Positions 34,254 through 43,552 are shown, counted from the stretch's first letter. The stretch: DNA of 64,000 bases from Bacteroidales bacterium UBA3743 (GCA_002371265.1 DFGT01000008.1:40337-104336), one strand, 5' to 3'. A program made the numbers and translations. Notes: generated by a model not told the origin, from the sequence alone.

Positions 34254-35465
34254 TCACACCACTTCTCCCACCACGTAGCATGAGCCGAAAACGAGAATAA
34301 AATCATCTGCGTCGGCCTCTTTTTTCGCTGTCGCAAGTGCATTCTGCACAGTGCCACAACTCTTGCCCGTAAGTCCGTGAGCAGCGGCCATCTCTTTCAT
34401 CTGGTCCGACGGAATGGCTCGCTTCGTTGTGGCGGCGGCAAAGTAGTAGACCGCATCTTTGGGAAGCAGACTGAGAATCTCCTCCACATCCTTGTCGCCA
34501 CACGCTCCAAAGACAATACGCAGTGTCTTATACTTCTGTCGACCTATCTCATGCACCGCCTTTGTGATTCCATCCTCATTATGAGCGCAATCAGCGATGA
34601 CGAGAGGGTTTGTCGACAATGTCTGCCATCGTCCTGAGAAATTGGTGTTCTTATATACGTTGGCAAATCCACGCTCCACAGCCTCATCCGACACTTTGTA
34701 GCCAAGTTTTCGCAACTCTTTGACAGCTGTGCGGACTGTATTGCGGTTTTCTATCTGATAGTCAGGAATATCCACGTCGACAGCATCCTTGATATCACAG
34801 AATATGGCTTTTGCTCCCGTCTTCTCAGCACACTCCTCAAACACTCGCTTCACACCTCCGTCGGCACGTCCAATCACACAAGGAGTATCCTTTTTCATTA
34901 TTCCTGCCTTCTCGTATGCTATCTTTTCAAGAGTGTCGCCAAGAAGATTCATGTGGTCGTAACTGATGTTCGTCACAACACTCAGAAGTGGACTGATGAC
35001 ATTGGTGCTGTCCAAACGACCACCAAGTCCGACCTCAATCACAGCGAAATCAACCTTCTGACGTGAGAAATACCAGAATGCCATAGCTGTGGTCACCTCG
35101 AAGAATGATGGAAGCAAAGCCTCCAAGAAGACTCTGTATGTATCCACAAACTCGCAAACCTCTGCTTCAGAAATCATCTCTCCATTCACCTTGATACGCT
35201 CACGGAAATCACGCAGATGGGGCGACGTGAATAGTCCGACCTTATTTCCGTCTTCCATCAAAATACTGCAAAGATTGTTGCAGACACTGCCCTTTCCATT
35301 GGTTCCAGCCACATGGATAGTCTTTATATTCTTATGAGGAGAGCCGAGGAAAGCGTCGAGCAGACGCATAGACTCCATTCCCGGTTTATAACCCGAACGA
35401 CCTACCATCTGAAACGGTGGCATACATTTATACAGCCATTCAACACACTCTTTATAGTCCATCAC
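34254..35465 (-). CDS. folC: Folylpolyglutamate / dihydrofolate synthase
   Basis: A 403-residue Mur-ligase-type enzyme that adds glutamate to folates. It has the ATP-binding loop HVAGTNGKGSVCN, FTSPHLRDFRERI, GLGGRLDSTNVI and SYDHMNLLGDTLEKIAYEKAGI, and the C-terminal DCAHNEDG motif. Its -7 element is probably TACTTTTG (complement of 35500-35507). It is the first gene of the minus-strand run to dedA, with 101 bp before trpD. Confidence 0.95.
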   Translation of the reverse strand: MMDYKECVEWLYKCMPPFQMVGRSGYKPGMESMRLLDAFLGSPHKNIKTIHVAGTNGKGSVCNNLCSILMEDGNKVGLFTSPHLRDFRERIKVNGEMISEAEVCEFVDTYRVFLEALLPSFFEVTTAMAFWYFSRQKVDFAVIEVGLGGRLDSTNVISPLLSVVTNISYDHMNLLGDTLEKIAYEKAGIMKKDTPCVIGRADGGVKRVFEECAEKTGAKAIFCDIKDAVDVDIPDYQIENRNTVRTAVKELRKLGYKVSDEAVERGFANVYKNTNFSGRWQTLSTNPLVIADCAHNEDGITKAVHEIGRQKYKTLRIVFGACGDKDVEEILSLLPKDAVYYFAAATTKRAIPSDQMKEMAAAHGLTGKSCGTVQNALATAKKEADADDFILVFGSCYVVGEVV

Positions 35466-35547
35466 AACTTTTTTCTATTCAAATATGTTAACTAACACAC
35501 AAAAGTAAAAAAAGAGAAAAAAATTTCATGGAATTAACTCTTTTTTT

Positions 35548-35577
35548 TTTGTCGTATCGAAAAGAGTTTTAATTTTG
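35548..35577 (+). promoter_or_regulatory. Promoter of the PIN-PhoH gene
   Basis: TTTG (35548-35551), 18 bp, TAATTTTG (35570-35577), giving a leader of about 42 nt. It diverges from the folC promoter in the same 160-bp gap. Confidence 0.5.
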
Positions 35578-35625
35578 AAATAGACTTAAAAATAAGTTGA
35601 AACTAAAATATAAGGAGATAATGAT

Positions 35626-36942
35626 ATGAAAAAGAATTTCGTTTTAGACACTAACGTGCTATTGCACGACAGTAGCAGCATCTATAGATTCCAAGAGAAC
35701 GACATATACCTACCAATCGCCGTATTGGAAGAGCTAGACAAGTTTAAGAAAGGAGCCGAGCAGATCAACTACAACGCTCGCTCAGTGGTGAGAGACTTGG
35801 ATACACTTGCGGAAGACGGAATCAAGGGAGGCATTCCATTGGGTGAAGGTCTTGGCAAGCTATATATCGTGACAGACACAGTCTATCCAAAGAAGCTATC
35901 AGACTCTTTCTCAGAGAGAATTCCAGACCACCGTATCATGGCAGTCGCTCTCAATCTGATGGAGAAAGATCCTAAGACACCTACTATATTGGTGACAAAG
36001 GATGTCAATCTTCGTATGAAAGCGAAAGCTCTCAACATTCCTGTGGAGGATTACGAGAACGACAAGGTGACAAACGTTGACATCTTCGATAAGGCACAGG
36101 AGGAGATTGATGTAGACGCGGATTTGATAGACAAACTATATTCAGCTCCAAACAGCATTCTGCTAAGCGAAAGCGGCCTCAACCGTACGTTTGCAGCGAA
36201 CGAGTGCTTCATTCTAAAAAGCAACCGTGCGACAATATTGGCACGTTACGATGCCGACACACAGTCTGTAGTAAGAGTGAAGGAGGATTTGAAGGCATAC
36301 GGAATCAGCGGAAGAAGCGCAGAGCAGAAGTTTGCTTTGGACGCATTGTTGAACAACGACATTAAACTTGTGGCTATCTCTGGTAAGGCAGGTACAGGTA
36401 AGACATTGTTGGCTCTTGCGGCAGCGTTGCAGCAAAACAAGGACTACAAGCAGATTCTGTTGGCACGTCCTATCGTGGCGATGAGCAACAAAGACCTTGG
36501 ATTTCTACCGGGAGACCAGAAGCAGAAAGTGGCTCCATACATGCAGCCTCTATTCGATAATCTGAACGTCATCAAACGTCAGTTTGGAGCTAACAGCAAA
36601 GAGCTGGCATTGCTCGACGAGATGCAGAAAGAGGAGAGACTGGTGATCGAGGCGTTGGCATTCATCCGTGGACGAAGCCTTTCAGACACATACGTGATCG
36701 TCGACGAGGCACAGAACCTGACACCACATGAGATCAAGACAATCATCACACGTGCAGGTGAAGGATGTAAGATGGTCTTCACAGGAGACGTTCAGCAGAT
36801 CGACGCCCCATACCTTGACATGCAGAGCAACGGTCTGGCTTACATGATCGACAAGATGAAAGGACAGGAAATATTCCAGCACGTCAACCTTGTCAAAGGT
36901 GAGCGAAGCAAATTGAGCGAAATCGCCAGCAAATTGTTGTAA
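35626..36942 (+). CDS. PIN domain-PhoH ATPase fusion
   Basis: A 438-residue cytoplasmic protein. Residues 1-145 form a PIN ribonuclease domain with acidic residues in FVLDTNVLLHD and PDHRIMAVAL. Residues about 225-438 are PhoH-like with Walker A GKAGTGKTLLALAA, the QKVAPYMQPLFDNL segment, FIRGRSLSDTYVIVDEAQNL (Walker B) and FTGDVQQIDAPY. PIN-PhoH proteins (PhoH2/YlaK type) are thought to be RNA helicase-nucleases. It has its own promoter and is followed by repeats and a terminator. Confidence 0.93.
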   Translation: MKKNFVLDTNVLLHDSSSIYRFQENDIYLPIAVLEELDKFKKGAEQINYNARSVVRDLDTLAEDGIKGGIPLGEGLGKLYIVTDTVYPKKLSDSFSERIPDHRIMAVALNLMEKDPKTPTILVTKDVNLRMKAKALNIPVEDYENDKVTNVDIFDKAQEEIDVDADLIDKLYSAPNSILLSESGLNRTFAANECFILKSNRATILARYDADTQSVVRVKEDLKAYGISGRSAEQKFALDALLNNDIKLVAISGKAGTGKTLLALAAALQQNKDYKQILLARPIVAMSNKDLGFLPGDQKQKVAPYMQPLFDNLNVIKRQFGANSKELALLDEMQKEERLVIEALAFIRGRSLSDTYVIVDEAQNLTPHEIKTIITRAGEGCKMVFTGDVQQIDAPYLDMQSNGLAYMIDKMKGQEIFQHVNLVKGERSKLSEIASKLL

Positions 36943-36946
36943 TCAC

Positions 36947-37085
36947 GTGTAGAGACGCACGGTCTTGCGTCTCATTAATCAATTTGCAACGGCAACGGTC
37001 GTGCGTCTCATTAATCAATTCAATGACGATGACTACGGTCGTGCGTCTATTTATTAATTAAGACAACGGTCGTATTTATCAACGA
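36947..37085 (+). repeat. Short tandem intergenic repeats
   Basis: Three good copies and one degenerate copy of ACGGTCGTGCGTCTCATTAA (near 36960, 37000, 37036 and 37067). The first also has GAGACGCACGGTCTTGCGTCTC-type dyad symmetry. Similar short dyads are common between Bacteroidales genes. Confidence 0.7.
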
Positions 37086-37106
37086 CAAAAGACAACCATA
37101 AACAGC

Positions 37107-37137
37107 AAGGGGTGAAGCTACAGGTTTCACCCTTTTT
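37107..37137 (+). terminator. Terminator downstream of PIN-PhoH
   Basis: The stem AAGGGGTGAA/TTCACCCTTT (37107-37116 with 37126-37135, one G-T pair) is followed by a short T-run, 20 bp before the next gene. Confidence 0.75.
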
Positions 37138-37157
37138 GCAATATAGAAGACGACAAA

Positions 37158-38513
37158 ATGGAACTTGAAGTATCAATTTTTTACCTGAGCCTTTTTGCTA
37201 TTTTTTTAATCATCATATTGACAGCGGAAACGTCAATAAGCAAAATCTTAGATTTTGCCAATTATATATTTAACCCTAACGCGAAAAAAGAAAATGAATA
37301 CTACTCTTTATGCACAAAACTTGTTGTATACACAGCCTATTACTGTGGCAGCGACAGACTCAATGAAGAAACATTATCTGAATTAAATAATTTTCATTTT
37401 TGGAGCATCTCTGAAAATGAGAATGGAAAATCAAAAATTATCATAGAAGAAGTAAACGAGTATTTCAAAACTGCATCTCAAAAAGGCATCTCTAAATCCG
37501 ACATTTTGCTTCTGTGCTATAAGATTGCCAAACTTGATATCCATAATAATACATATTATTTTAGAAGAGCACTATTCTCGGCAGCATTCCAAACCGGTGA
37601 GTTTTATCAAACGCTTCACGATATATGCGAAAAGCTTGGAATCTCAGTTTGGGATTTCAGCGATCTATATAAAAATTACTCAAAAGAATACAAAAAAAGA
37701 ACTGCCAACACGACCCAAAATAAAAAAGGAAAGAAGAGCACTTCCAACAACACACAAAAAAGGGAATATAAAAAAAGGGATTATAAGAAGACTAAAAATA
37801 ATAATCAGCAAGAACATAAAGACACTTCATTTGTGACACTGACACTCGAACTGCTTGTGGAGGCGATGAAGGTGGACCGGTCGAAGATGGTGTGTGAGCT
37901 GGACGTCATCAAAGCATTCATTCTGAAATATGACAAGGAGAATTTTCAAGAACGAGTATTGGAGGTGAAAAAATACCTCAACTACGAATATATAGAGGTG
38001 CATGTGGAAGAAATATGCACCAATATCTACAAACAATTCCGTCAAGACTATCACAAGAGAGAGGAAATATTAAAGCTTTTATTTGAGCTCATATATGCCG
38101 ACGAGACATGTACCTACGTAGAATATAATTTTCTGAAAAAGGCGGCGAATATGCTCAAAATTTCAAAGACATCCTTTGATTTTATGAGGATGAAATTTGA
38201 AAATAGGAAAAACAAAAAGCAAGAAAACAAACAACAGAGCTATAGTCAAAACGGCAATTATCAGAAAAAACAGAATCAAAATAGTTCACAGCCTAAATAT
38301 ACAAGTGAGTTGGAGAAAGCGTATGCGGCACTTGGAATCGACAAAGATGCATCCGACAAAGAGATCCGTGCATGCTGGAGAAACCAGATTCGTGTCAACC
38401 ATCCCGATCTGATGGAGAGCAAAGGTGCGGAGGCTGTAATGAAGGCGACGGTGAAATGCCAGGAGCTCAACAAAGCATTTGAGATTGTGAAGGCAAGCAG
38501 AGGAATGAAATGA
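37158..38513 (+). CDS. Membrane TerB/J-domain protein (DjlA-like)
   Basis: A 451-residue protein: one N-terminal transmembrane helix (about 5-23), a variable helical region, a Lys/Asn-rich linker (about 180-225), a TerB-like helical region (about 230-350) and a C-terminal J domain (about 381-451) with intact HPD in RVNHPDLMES. It is the same overall design as the 301-residue protein at 3683. It probably recruits DnaK to the inner membrane. Base composition is AT-rich in the first half and linker. Confidence 0.8.
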   Translation: MELEVSIFYLSLFAIFLIIILTAETSISKILDFANYIFNPNAKKENEYYSLCTKLVVYTAYYCGSDRLNEETLSELNNFHFWSISENENGKSKIIIEEVNEYFKTASQKGISKSDILLLCYKIAKLDIHNNTYYFRRALFSAAFQTGEFYQTLHDICEKLGISVWDFSDLYKNYSKEYKKRTANTTQNKKGKKSTSNNTQKREYKKRDYKKTKNNNQQEHKDTSFVTLTLELLVEAMKVDRSKMVCELDVIKAFILKYDKENFQERVLEVKKYLNYEYIEVHVEEICTNIYKQFRQDYHKREEILKLLFELIYADETCTYVEYNFLKKAANMLKISKTSFDFMRMKFENRKNKKQENKQQSYSQNGNYQKKQNQNSSQPKYTSELEKAYAALGIDKDASDKEIRACWRNQIRVNHPDLMESKGAEAVMKATVKCQELNKAFEIVKASRGMK

Positions 38514-38723
38514 AATGCATAATTAGGAATGCTAAAGTAAATGACGAGTTGCAATCATGTTTGTTAATAAAACATAAAAAGCAAAGAAATAGTGATCTCG
38601 GTGATGTTTCACATCCACATAATAGCTTATCTTTGTAAAAGTAAAAACGGAAATCAATTTAGTTGTTTTCTTGTTCTAGACTAATTTGATTGCGAGTACG
38701 TGAATAATTAAAAATAAATATTT

Positions 38724-39305
38724 ATGAGAAAGGTATTATTTATTGGCTTGGTATGTTCAGGCTTGGCTTTAGCAGCAAATTCTTGTAGCGGATCGTCTGA
38801 ATCGACATCTAAAACAGAATCCAACGAAGTAACAGTAGATGAGCCAGAAAAACCAGTTAAAAAAGTCAGATATGCAAGTTTGGAATTGGACAGGCTATCC
38901 ACGACATTAGGAATCACTGTAGGGCAGGATGATGATGTTGAGCTATTCCGTGAAGTTGCGACATGGGTAGGGACACCATATAAAAGTGCAGGAGCCGACA
39001 AGAATGGAGCCGACTGCTCAGGATTTGTGAACGCAGTCTATGATAAGGTATACAACATAAGTTTGCCACGTCAGACTTCTAAAATTTATGAAAGATCGAG
39101 CAGGATCGATTTGGAAGATGCGAAGGCAGGAGATTTGGTTTTCTTCCGTACAGATGGGAAGACGAATCAAACACCAAACTATATGGGCATTTACCTGAAA
39201 GAAAACCGTTTTGTCGTCATGTCTTCAAAAGGCTTAAAATTCGAAAATATGTCTTCTTCGTACTACAAAAAGAATTTCGTTTGTGCAGCGACTATAAAGG
39301 AGTAA
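38724..39305 (+). CDS. NlpC/P60-type lipoprotein with altered active site
   Basis: A 193-residue lipoprotein: signal peptide with lipobox ending AANS-Cys21, an acidic linker, then an NlpC/P60 domain from about residue 70. The catalytic Cys98 is present (GADCSGFVNAVY), as is AGDLVFFRT. The usual His of the HVGIYL segment is replaced: the sequence reads NYMGIYLKENRFVVMSSKG, with Tyr153 at the expected His position. Normal members cut peptidoglycan peptides; this one may be inactive or binding only, unless another residue substitutes. A -7-like element TATCTTTG is at 38628-38635. Confidence 0.82.
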   Translation: MRKVLFIGLVCSGLALAANSCSGSSESTSKTESNEVTVDEPEKPVKKVRYASLELDRLSTTLGITVGQDDDVELFREVATWVGTPYKSAGADKNGADCSGFVNAVYDKVYNISLPRQTSKIYERSSRIDLEDAKAGDLVFFRTDGKTNQTPNYMGIYLKENRFVVMSSKGLKFENMSSSYYKKNFVCAATIKE

Positions 39306-39372
39306 TGCAGGATTAGGCATGACAATGTTTTTTCCAATCTACTAGGGAAAAAAAATCTCTTTGGAAGCAATC

Positions 39373-39452
39373 CACGATGTCAAAATAAGCAGATTTAATT
39401 CTGATTATTTTGACATTGATATATAATAGTGTTATGAGTGTAAAACAAGAGA
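39373..39452. repeat. Palindromic direct repeat, left copy
   Basis: About 80 bp beginning CACGATGTCAAAATAAGCAG and ending GTTATGAGTG-TAAAACAAGAG. The first half is a long hairpin (ATGTCAAAATAA with TTATTTTGACAT). A matching copy in the same orientation lies at 43401-43494, on the other side of the helicase-HNH island. Confidence 0.85.
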
Positions 39453-39604
39453 AAAAGCAGATCAAAACCAAACAAAACATTCTTAATGCAACTTTAATCA
39501 ACATATACTAGGCAGAGTAGAAACAGAAAACGCACCTTCACAAATACAACTATGTTGTCGGTGCAGGAAAACATGCCATGAATGACATTGAAAACAGCCA
39601 AACG

Positions 39605-39648
39605 CTAAAAAAAAGAACAATAGAAAACGTATACTGGTTTCTATTGTT
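39605..39648 (-). terminator. Terminator of the helicase-HNH operon
   Basis: A perfect 11-bp stem (AACAATAGAAA 39616-39626 with 39638-39648) is followed on the minus strand by a run of eight T near 39608. A second hairpin with core CCCGAGAC/GTCCCGGG lies at 39706-39741, between this and the stop of the 39765 gene. No gene is visible between 39306 and 39764. Confidence 0.75.
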
Positions 39649-39764
39649 TCAGTAATCATAATAAATCAACTCATATTGTATTGCCTTTCAGGCAAAGTCT
39701 AGATACAGCCGTAATTCCCGAGACTTCGTCCCGGGATACGTTTGCTTTGCTCAGATTCTATCAT

Positions 39765-40664
39765 TTAAAACATCTTCCAATATTTTCTTTTTCTCTCTCC
39801 TACAATCAATGAGTTTTTTTGACAAAAATTCTTATACGCTTCTTCCAGCACTATATCTTCTTGAGCTTTAGTTCCTAGAATATCAGAAATTGCTTTAGAT
39901 GTCTCTCGTCCATCTTTGTAGACATTACTTTCATGCTTCAACATATCATTGTCTACATAACCGACAAAACGACTTGGAGCAAATTTGATTTCATCCCCTT
40001 CTTTGTATGCAATAAGACAGACTCCATTTTTGATTAAATCTAGAGCAAAAAGCCTCTTATCAATATATCCATAAGGATTTAAATATAACTCAATAGTCTC
40101 TATATTTTTCCATAGTTGAGATTCAGAGTAGACCAATTCTACGCAATCTAACTCCGTGTCTTTTATTTCTTTATATCGTTTTGTTTGTTCTTTTCTTAAA
40201 GGAATAAGATCATCAAGTTCATAAATATCCGTCTTACCAACATATGATTTGAAACCAAAGTTCTCCAAAAAAAGATCTACAGCAATCATCGGATAATCCA
40301 CACGACGCACATTCCAAATAGAATTGATATAACGATACCGGTGAGAAAGATAAATCACAGTCAAATAAAAATTAAGATTTAGGCCAGAAATATTATCATC
40401 GATAACCAATATGTCATTTTCAGGCATATCAGTCTTTAATTCTTCTAAATCAGCACTATCAATATTATTAAAAGATATATAATTTTGAATCGTACGAACA
40501 AAATCATCTTCTGATTCAAAAGACAATAAAAGTTCACGATCTTCACGCCACAATTCTTTCAATAATATCATATACTCCTTTACCCTTAAATCATAGTCTA
40601 TAATAAAATTAGCTATTGATTCAGGAATTAATTTACTAGTATATTGAGATTCTGAATATTTCAT
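39765..40664 (-). CDS. Unrecognised partner protein of the helicase-HNH gene
   Basis: A 299-residue soluble protein, no signal peptide or membrane segment. I do not recognise the family with confidence. The C-terminal region (FAPSRFVGYVDNDMLKHESN, then DGRETSKAISDILG) resembles a segment I associate with some restriction-type HNH proteins, but no HNH or PD-(D/E)XK motif is visible here. Its ATG overlaps the helicase stop codon by one base (TAATG), indicating translational coupling and a joint role. It is AT-rich like the helicase gene and unlike the trp genes to the right. Confidence 0.65.
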   Translation of the reverse strand: MKYSESQYTSKLIPESIANFIIDYDLRVKEYMILLKELWREDRELLLSFESEDDFVRTIQNYISFNNIDSADLEELKTDMPENDILVIDDNISGLNLNFYLTVIYLSHRYRYINSIWNVRRVDYPMIAVDLFLENFGFKSYVGKTDIYELDDLIPLRKEQTKRYKEIKDTELDCVELVYSESQLWKNIETIELYLNPYGYIDKRLFALDLIKNGVCLIAYKEGDEIKFAPSRFVGYVDNDMLKHESNVYKDGRETSKAISDILGTKAQEDIVLEEAYKNFCQKNSLIVGERKRKYWKMF

Positions 40665-42919
40665 TATCTATCTCCCTTCTTTGCATTACAACTTCTACAT
40701 AAGATCTGAAGGTTTTCAGGAATAGATTTTCCTCCTTTGTTGAGTGGAATTATGTGGTCCACGTGAAGAAATAGTTTATTCGAATACTGTTTTCCACACG
40801 ACGCACAAGTATACAGTCCATTTTTTATGGATTTAGAAAAAGTAGCCGAACGGAGTTGTGCCTCTAGTTTAGGATTATATTTTTTGATTTCAGAAAGAGG
40901 CAAATCCTCTAAATTACGTTTGCCAAACTTTACATTATCGTCAGAATCAAAATAGAAATCAGGGCGAGTGAGTTTCGTCAATTCGACCGAGACCATTTTT
41001 TGAAAATACATTTCTTTGTTAAAGAACAGTTTGATGATATTTTCATCTTCATCATCCCAAATTTGCTTCAAATACTCGTTTTGCTGGTTTATTCCCATAT
41101 TATTATCACAGATATACTGAGCAATCTTCTTTACATCCAATTTTTGACGATCTACTTCCTCAAATTTATAGAATCTTGGGGCAGAATCCTTTTGAAGATA
41201 GTAATTGATGATATTTATAACATCTTCTCTTCTGTAAGGAGGAATCATATTCTTGTTTCCAAGGAAATATAATTCAAAACAGGCTCTCTCCATCTCATCT
41301 ATTACATTGTCTTCCGCGTATTCTGAATCATTAAGACTAAACTTGTCTATAAGTTCAGACATTCCAGCGAGCATATTTTCATAACAATGTAATGAATTGT
41401 TGTAAACCATAACTTGACAAGAGACATCACCATCCTCTGTAGTATAATCAAAAACATACATTCCAACAGGAATTCGTTCTATAAAATCAACCTTTTCTAT
41501 TTCCTTACTATCAAACTGACTATCAAGAATACGAGCGAATTCCTGAATTTTCTCTACAGAAATACATCGTATATTTTTCTGTAGTGAAAATGCATCTGAA
41601 TCCTTGAACTCATTATCTCCATTAAAAATTGTTTCTGGATTAACCCAAGCAATTTTATCATTCCAATCATCCACAAAAGAAACAATATAAGCCTCTTCTG
41701 TTCCTCCAGCAGCAGGTCCTCGTAATGCTCGACCAATCATCTGAGTCATAAGAATTGTTGACTGAGTAGGACGAGCAAGAAAAACTGTTTTTGTCGCAGG
41801 CAAATCTACCCCTTCTGTTAGAATATTTACATTCACCAACACTTTCAACTTTCCTTCTTGATACTCTTTTATCTTTCTGTCGTTTTCCTCCCTGCTAATA
41901 GTTACACCTGTAGAACTATCAACAACAGAAGAAATGATAAAATCAGCAATTCTACCATCTTTATTGAACAATGCACAAAGAGCTATGGCATGATTACAAT
42001 TTGTCGCAAAGACTATTGTTTGTCCATACTGGTTTTGATTTTCAAAATACTTATTGGCGATCAAAGAATTACGACCTGCATTTTTAGCCATTCTATCAGC
42101 AAGTACTTCGGTAAGGTCATTTCTCATAATCTTACTAATCTCCGTATTGCTTAAATCACCAAAATTTTCATCTGTATGGTATAATACCTGAATAGGTTTT
42201 GCAAGAATTCGTCTGTTAATAAGATCTTGTAGACTTACTGAATAAGAAATTCCTAAATCATTTTTAACAGCCACCTTATCCTTGACTCCATCATGATATA
42301 TTTTAGCTAGTAGCCCATGTTCTTTATCTGATGTACGTGTTGGAGTAGCAGTCAATCCAATCAATTTGACGTTTTCTACTTTTCCTCTTATGTAATCAAG
42401 TACCTTACGATAAGTTTTAGCAGTGGAATGGTGAGCCTCATCAACAATCACAAAAATCTGGTTCTCATTTTTTAACCAAGAATCAAGACAAGGAAGATTT
42501 CTTCCTATACTATCTTTGCCAATAATCAGCACTTTATCCGAAGGTTGGATATCTGTCGCTCTATCATGATAAGGAGATCCTGATACTATTCTGTAGGTAA
42601 ATTCATTTATATGAGGAAGATTCTCACAATAACTGAATTTTTGAAATGACTCGGCAGCTTGATCAAGCAGCATTGTTCTATGGGCTAACCAAATTATTTT
42701 AATGTCCTTATCCACTGCATTTTTTAAAAGCCAAGTAGAAGCGGTGTAGGTTTTACCACCACCTGTAGGCAAGACTAATAATGTACTAAAAGATTCATAT
42801 TTGTTAATAACATCAAGACATTCCATTGCCTGACGCTGATGTTCATATGAATTTCTCGTGTTTGTTCCCTTTTTAGTGTATATCACTCCATATGATTTCA
42901 CCTCAATTTCGTTGTTCAT
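40664..42919 (-). CDS. SF2 DEAH helicase fused to HNH nuclease
   Basis: A 751-residue protein. Helicase motifs: Walker A LPTGGGKTYTAS (residues 50-61), DEAH at 160-163 (VIVDEAHHST), TATPTRTS, then ILTEGVDLPATKTVFLARPT and MIGRALRGP (motifs V and VI). Residues 703-751 form a complete HNH domain: zinc Cys705, Cys708, Cys741 and Cys744, catalytic His722 in HVDHIIPLNKGG and Asn736 in ENLQILCRSCNAKKG. This type is typical of phage-defence or restriction-like loci. It is followed by its overlapping partner gene and preceded by a candidate structured RNA, and all three lie between direct repeats. Confidence 0.88.
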   Translation of the reverse strand: MNNEIEVKSYGVIYTKKGTNTRNSYEHQRQAMECLDVINKYESFSTLLVLPTGGGKTYTASTWLLKNAVDKDIKIIWLAHRTMLLDQAAESFQKFSYCENLPHINEFTYRIVSGSPYHDRATDIQPSDKVLIIGKDSIGRNLPCLDSWLKNENQIFVIVDEAHHSTAKTYRKVLDYIRGKVENVKLIGLTATPTRTSDKEHGLLAKIYHDGVKDKVAVKNDLGISYSVSLQDLINRRILAKPIQVLYHTDENFGDLSNTEISKIMRNDLTEVLADRMAKNAGRNSLIANKYFENQNQYGQTIVFATNCNHAIALCALFNKDGRIADFIISSVVDSSTGVTISREENDRKIKEYQEGKLKVLVNVNILTEGVDLPATKTVFLARPTQSTILMTQMIGRALRGPAAGGTEEAYIVSFVDDWNDKIAWVNPETIFNGDNEFKDSDAFSLQKNIRCISVEKIQEFARILDSQFDSKEIEKVDFIERIPVGMYVFDYTTEDGDVSCQVMVYNNSLHCYENMLAGMSELIDKFSLNDSEYAEDNVIDEMERACFELYFLGNKNMIPPYRREDVINIINYYLQKDSAPRFYKFEEVDRQKLDVKKIAQYICDNNMGINQQNEYLKQIWDDEDENIIKLFFNKEMYFQKMVSVELTKLTRPDFYFDSDDNVKFGKRNLEDLPLSEIKKYNPKLEAQLRSATFSKSIKNGLYTCASCGKQYSNKLFLHVDHIIPLNKGGKSIPENLQILCRSCNAKKGDR

Positions 42920-42961
42920 AAGTTACTTTATTTTTATGTGAGATTTTTATAATCCACACAC

Positions 42962-43286
42962 AAAAAAAGCGTGGAGCCAGTCCTTGTCACTCGTTCCACG
43001 GTCTATAGGCCTTCGCATTGCCTTGTTAGTCGAAACGAGCAACGCTGAAAGCCCCACGCTTGTATATCGAGCCAACACCAGCACAAGGCATCAAAAGATG
43101 CCAAGAGCTAATGTGGGCGCATAATACACCTATCTTGGGGCGTTCCCGTTGCTTTGTTTTTGACTAACAGTTTTGAAGTTGCGAAGTTCATAGACCGTCA
43201 AAACCAAAGCGTAAAGGTACGCCTTTTCTTGTATGTATGTTTCTACTCCCGTCGTGCACCCCAATGAGGCTTTCAGCGAGATATAG
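42962..43286 (-). ncRNA. Candidate structured noncoding RNA, about 325 nt
   Basis: It lies upstream of the helicase-HNH gene, same strand, between a consensus promoter and a T-run terminator. Complementary segments: a 10-bp closing stem (AGCGTGGGGC, complement of 43051-43060, with 42969-42978); an 11-bp long-range pair (43268-43278 with 43043-43053, CGCTGAAAGCC); a 9-bp pair (42998-43006 with 43190-43198, ACGGTCTAT); a 14-bp stem with one mismatch (43151-43164 with 43197-43210); and a GGCATC-TTTT-GATGCC hairpin. Some pairs are mutually exclusive or pseudoknotted. No open frame of note. It does not resemble tmRNA, RNase P RNA or 6S RNA as I know them. Confidence 0.65.
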
Positions 43287-43292
43287 TATTCG

Positions 43293-43322
43293 CAAATTTA
43301 CACTTTTTTTCTATAAATCAAA
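43293..43322 (-). promoter_or_regulatory. Promoter of the candidate ncRNA
   Basis: On the minus strand TTTG (43319-43322), 18 bp, TAAATTTG (43293-43300): consensus elements with slightly short spacing. Transcription would start near 43286. Confidence 0.6.
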
Positions 43323-43400
43323 CTTTTTTATCTATAAATTTCAATTTCTGTGACTTCCGGTCAGGTTTGAAACCTGACACTTCAAATAAAAATCTACTTT

Positions 43401-43494
43401 CACGATGTCAAAATAAGCAGATTTGAATCTGATTATTTTGGCATTGATATATAATAATATATATATCAATATGTTATGAGTGCAAAATAAGAGA
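43401..43494. repeat. Palindromic direct repeat, right copy
   Basis: Same orientation and sequence as 39373-39452, with an extra AT-rich stretch of about 14 bp (near 43456-43470). Between it and the ncRNA promoter lies another hairpin, GTCAGGTTTGAAACCTGAC at 43356-43374. Confidence 0.85.
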
Positions 43495-43552
43495 CAAAAG
43501 ATATTCGCAAAAAATCTTTTGAGAAAAAGTTGAGGAAATGAATTATTATTCA

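Noticed and set aside
34153..34281. Longer TrpD start
   Set aside because: The 43 extra residues are not family-like, and the region contains a promoter and the folC-trpD gap.
39313..39504. Hydrophobic minus-strand frame, also seen within 43341-43643
   Set aside because: The shared segment (KIIR-KSAYFDIV) is only the translation of the palindromic direct repeat.
42962..43286. tmRNA, RNase P RNA or 6S RNA
   Set aside because: No tRNA-like ends or tag frame, no GAGGAAAGUCC-type RNase P core, and too long for 6S RNA with the wrong overall layout.
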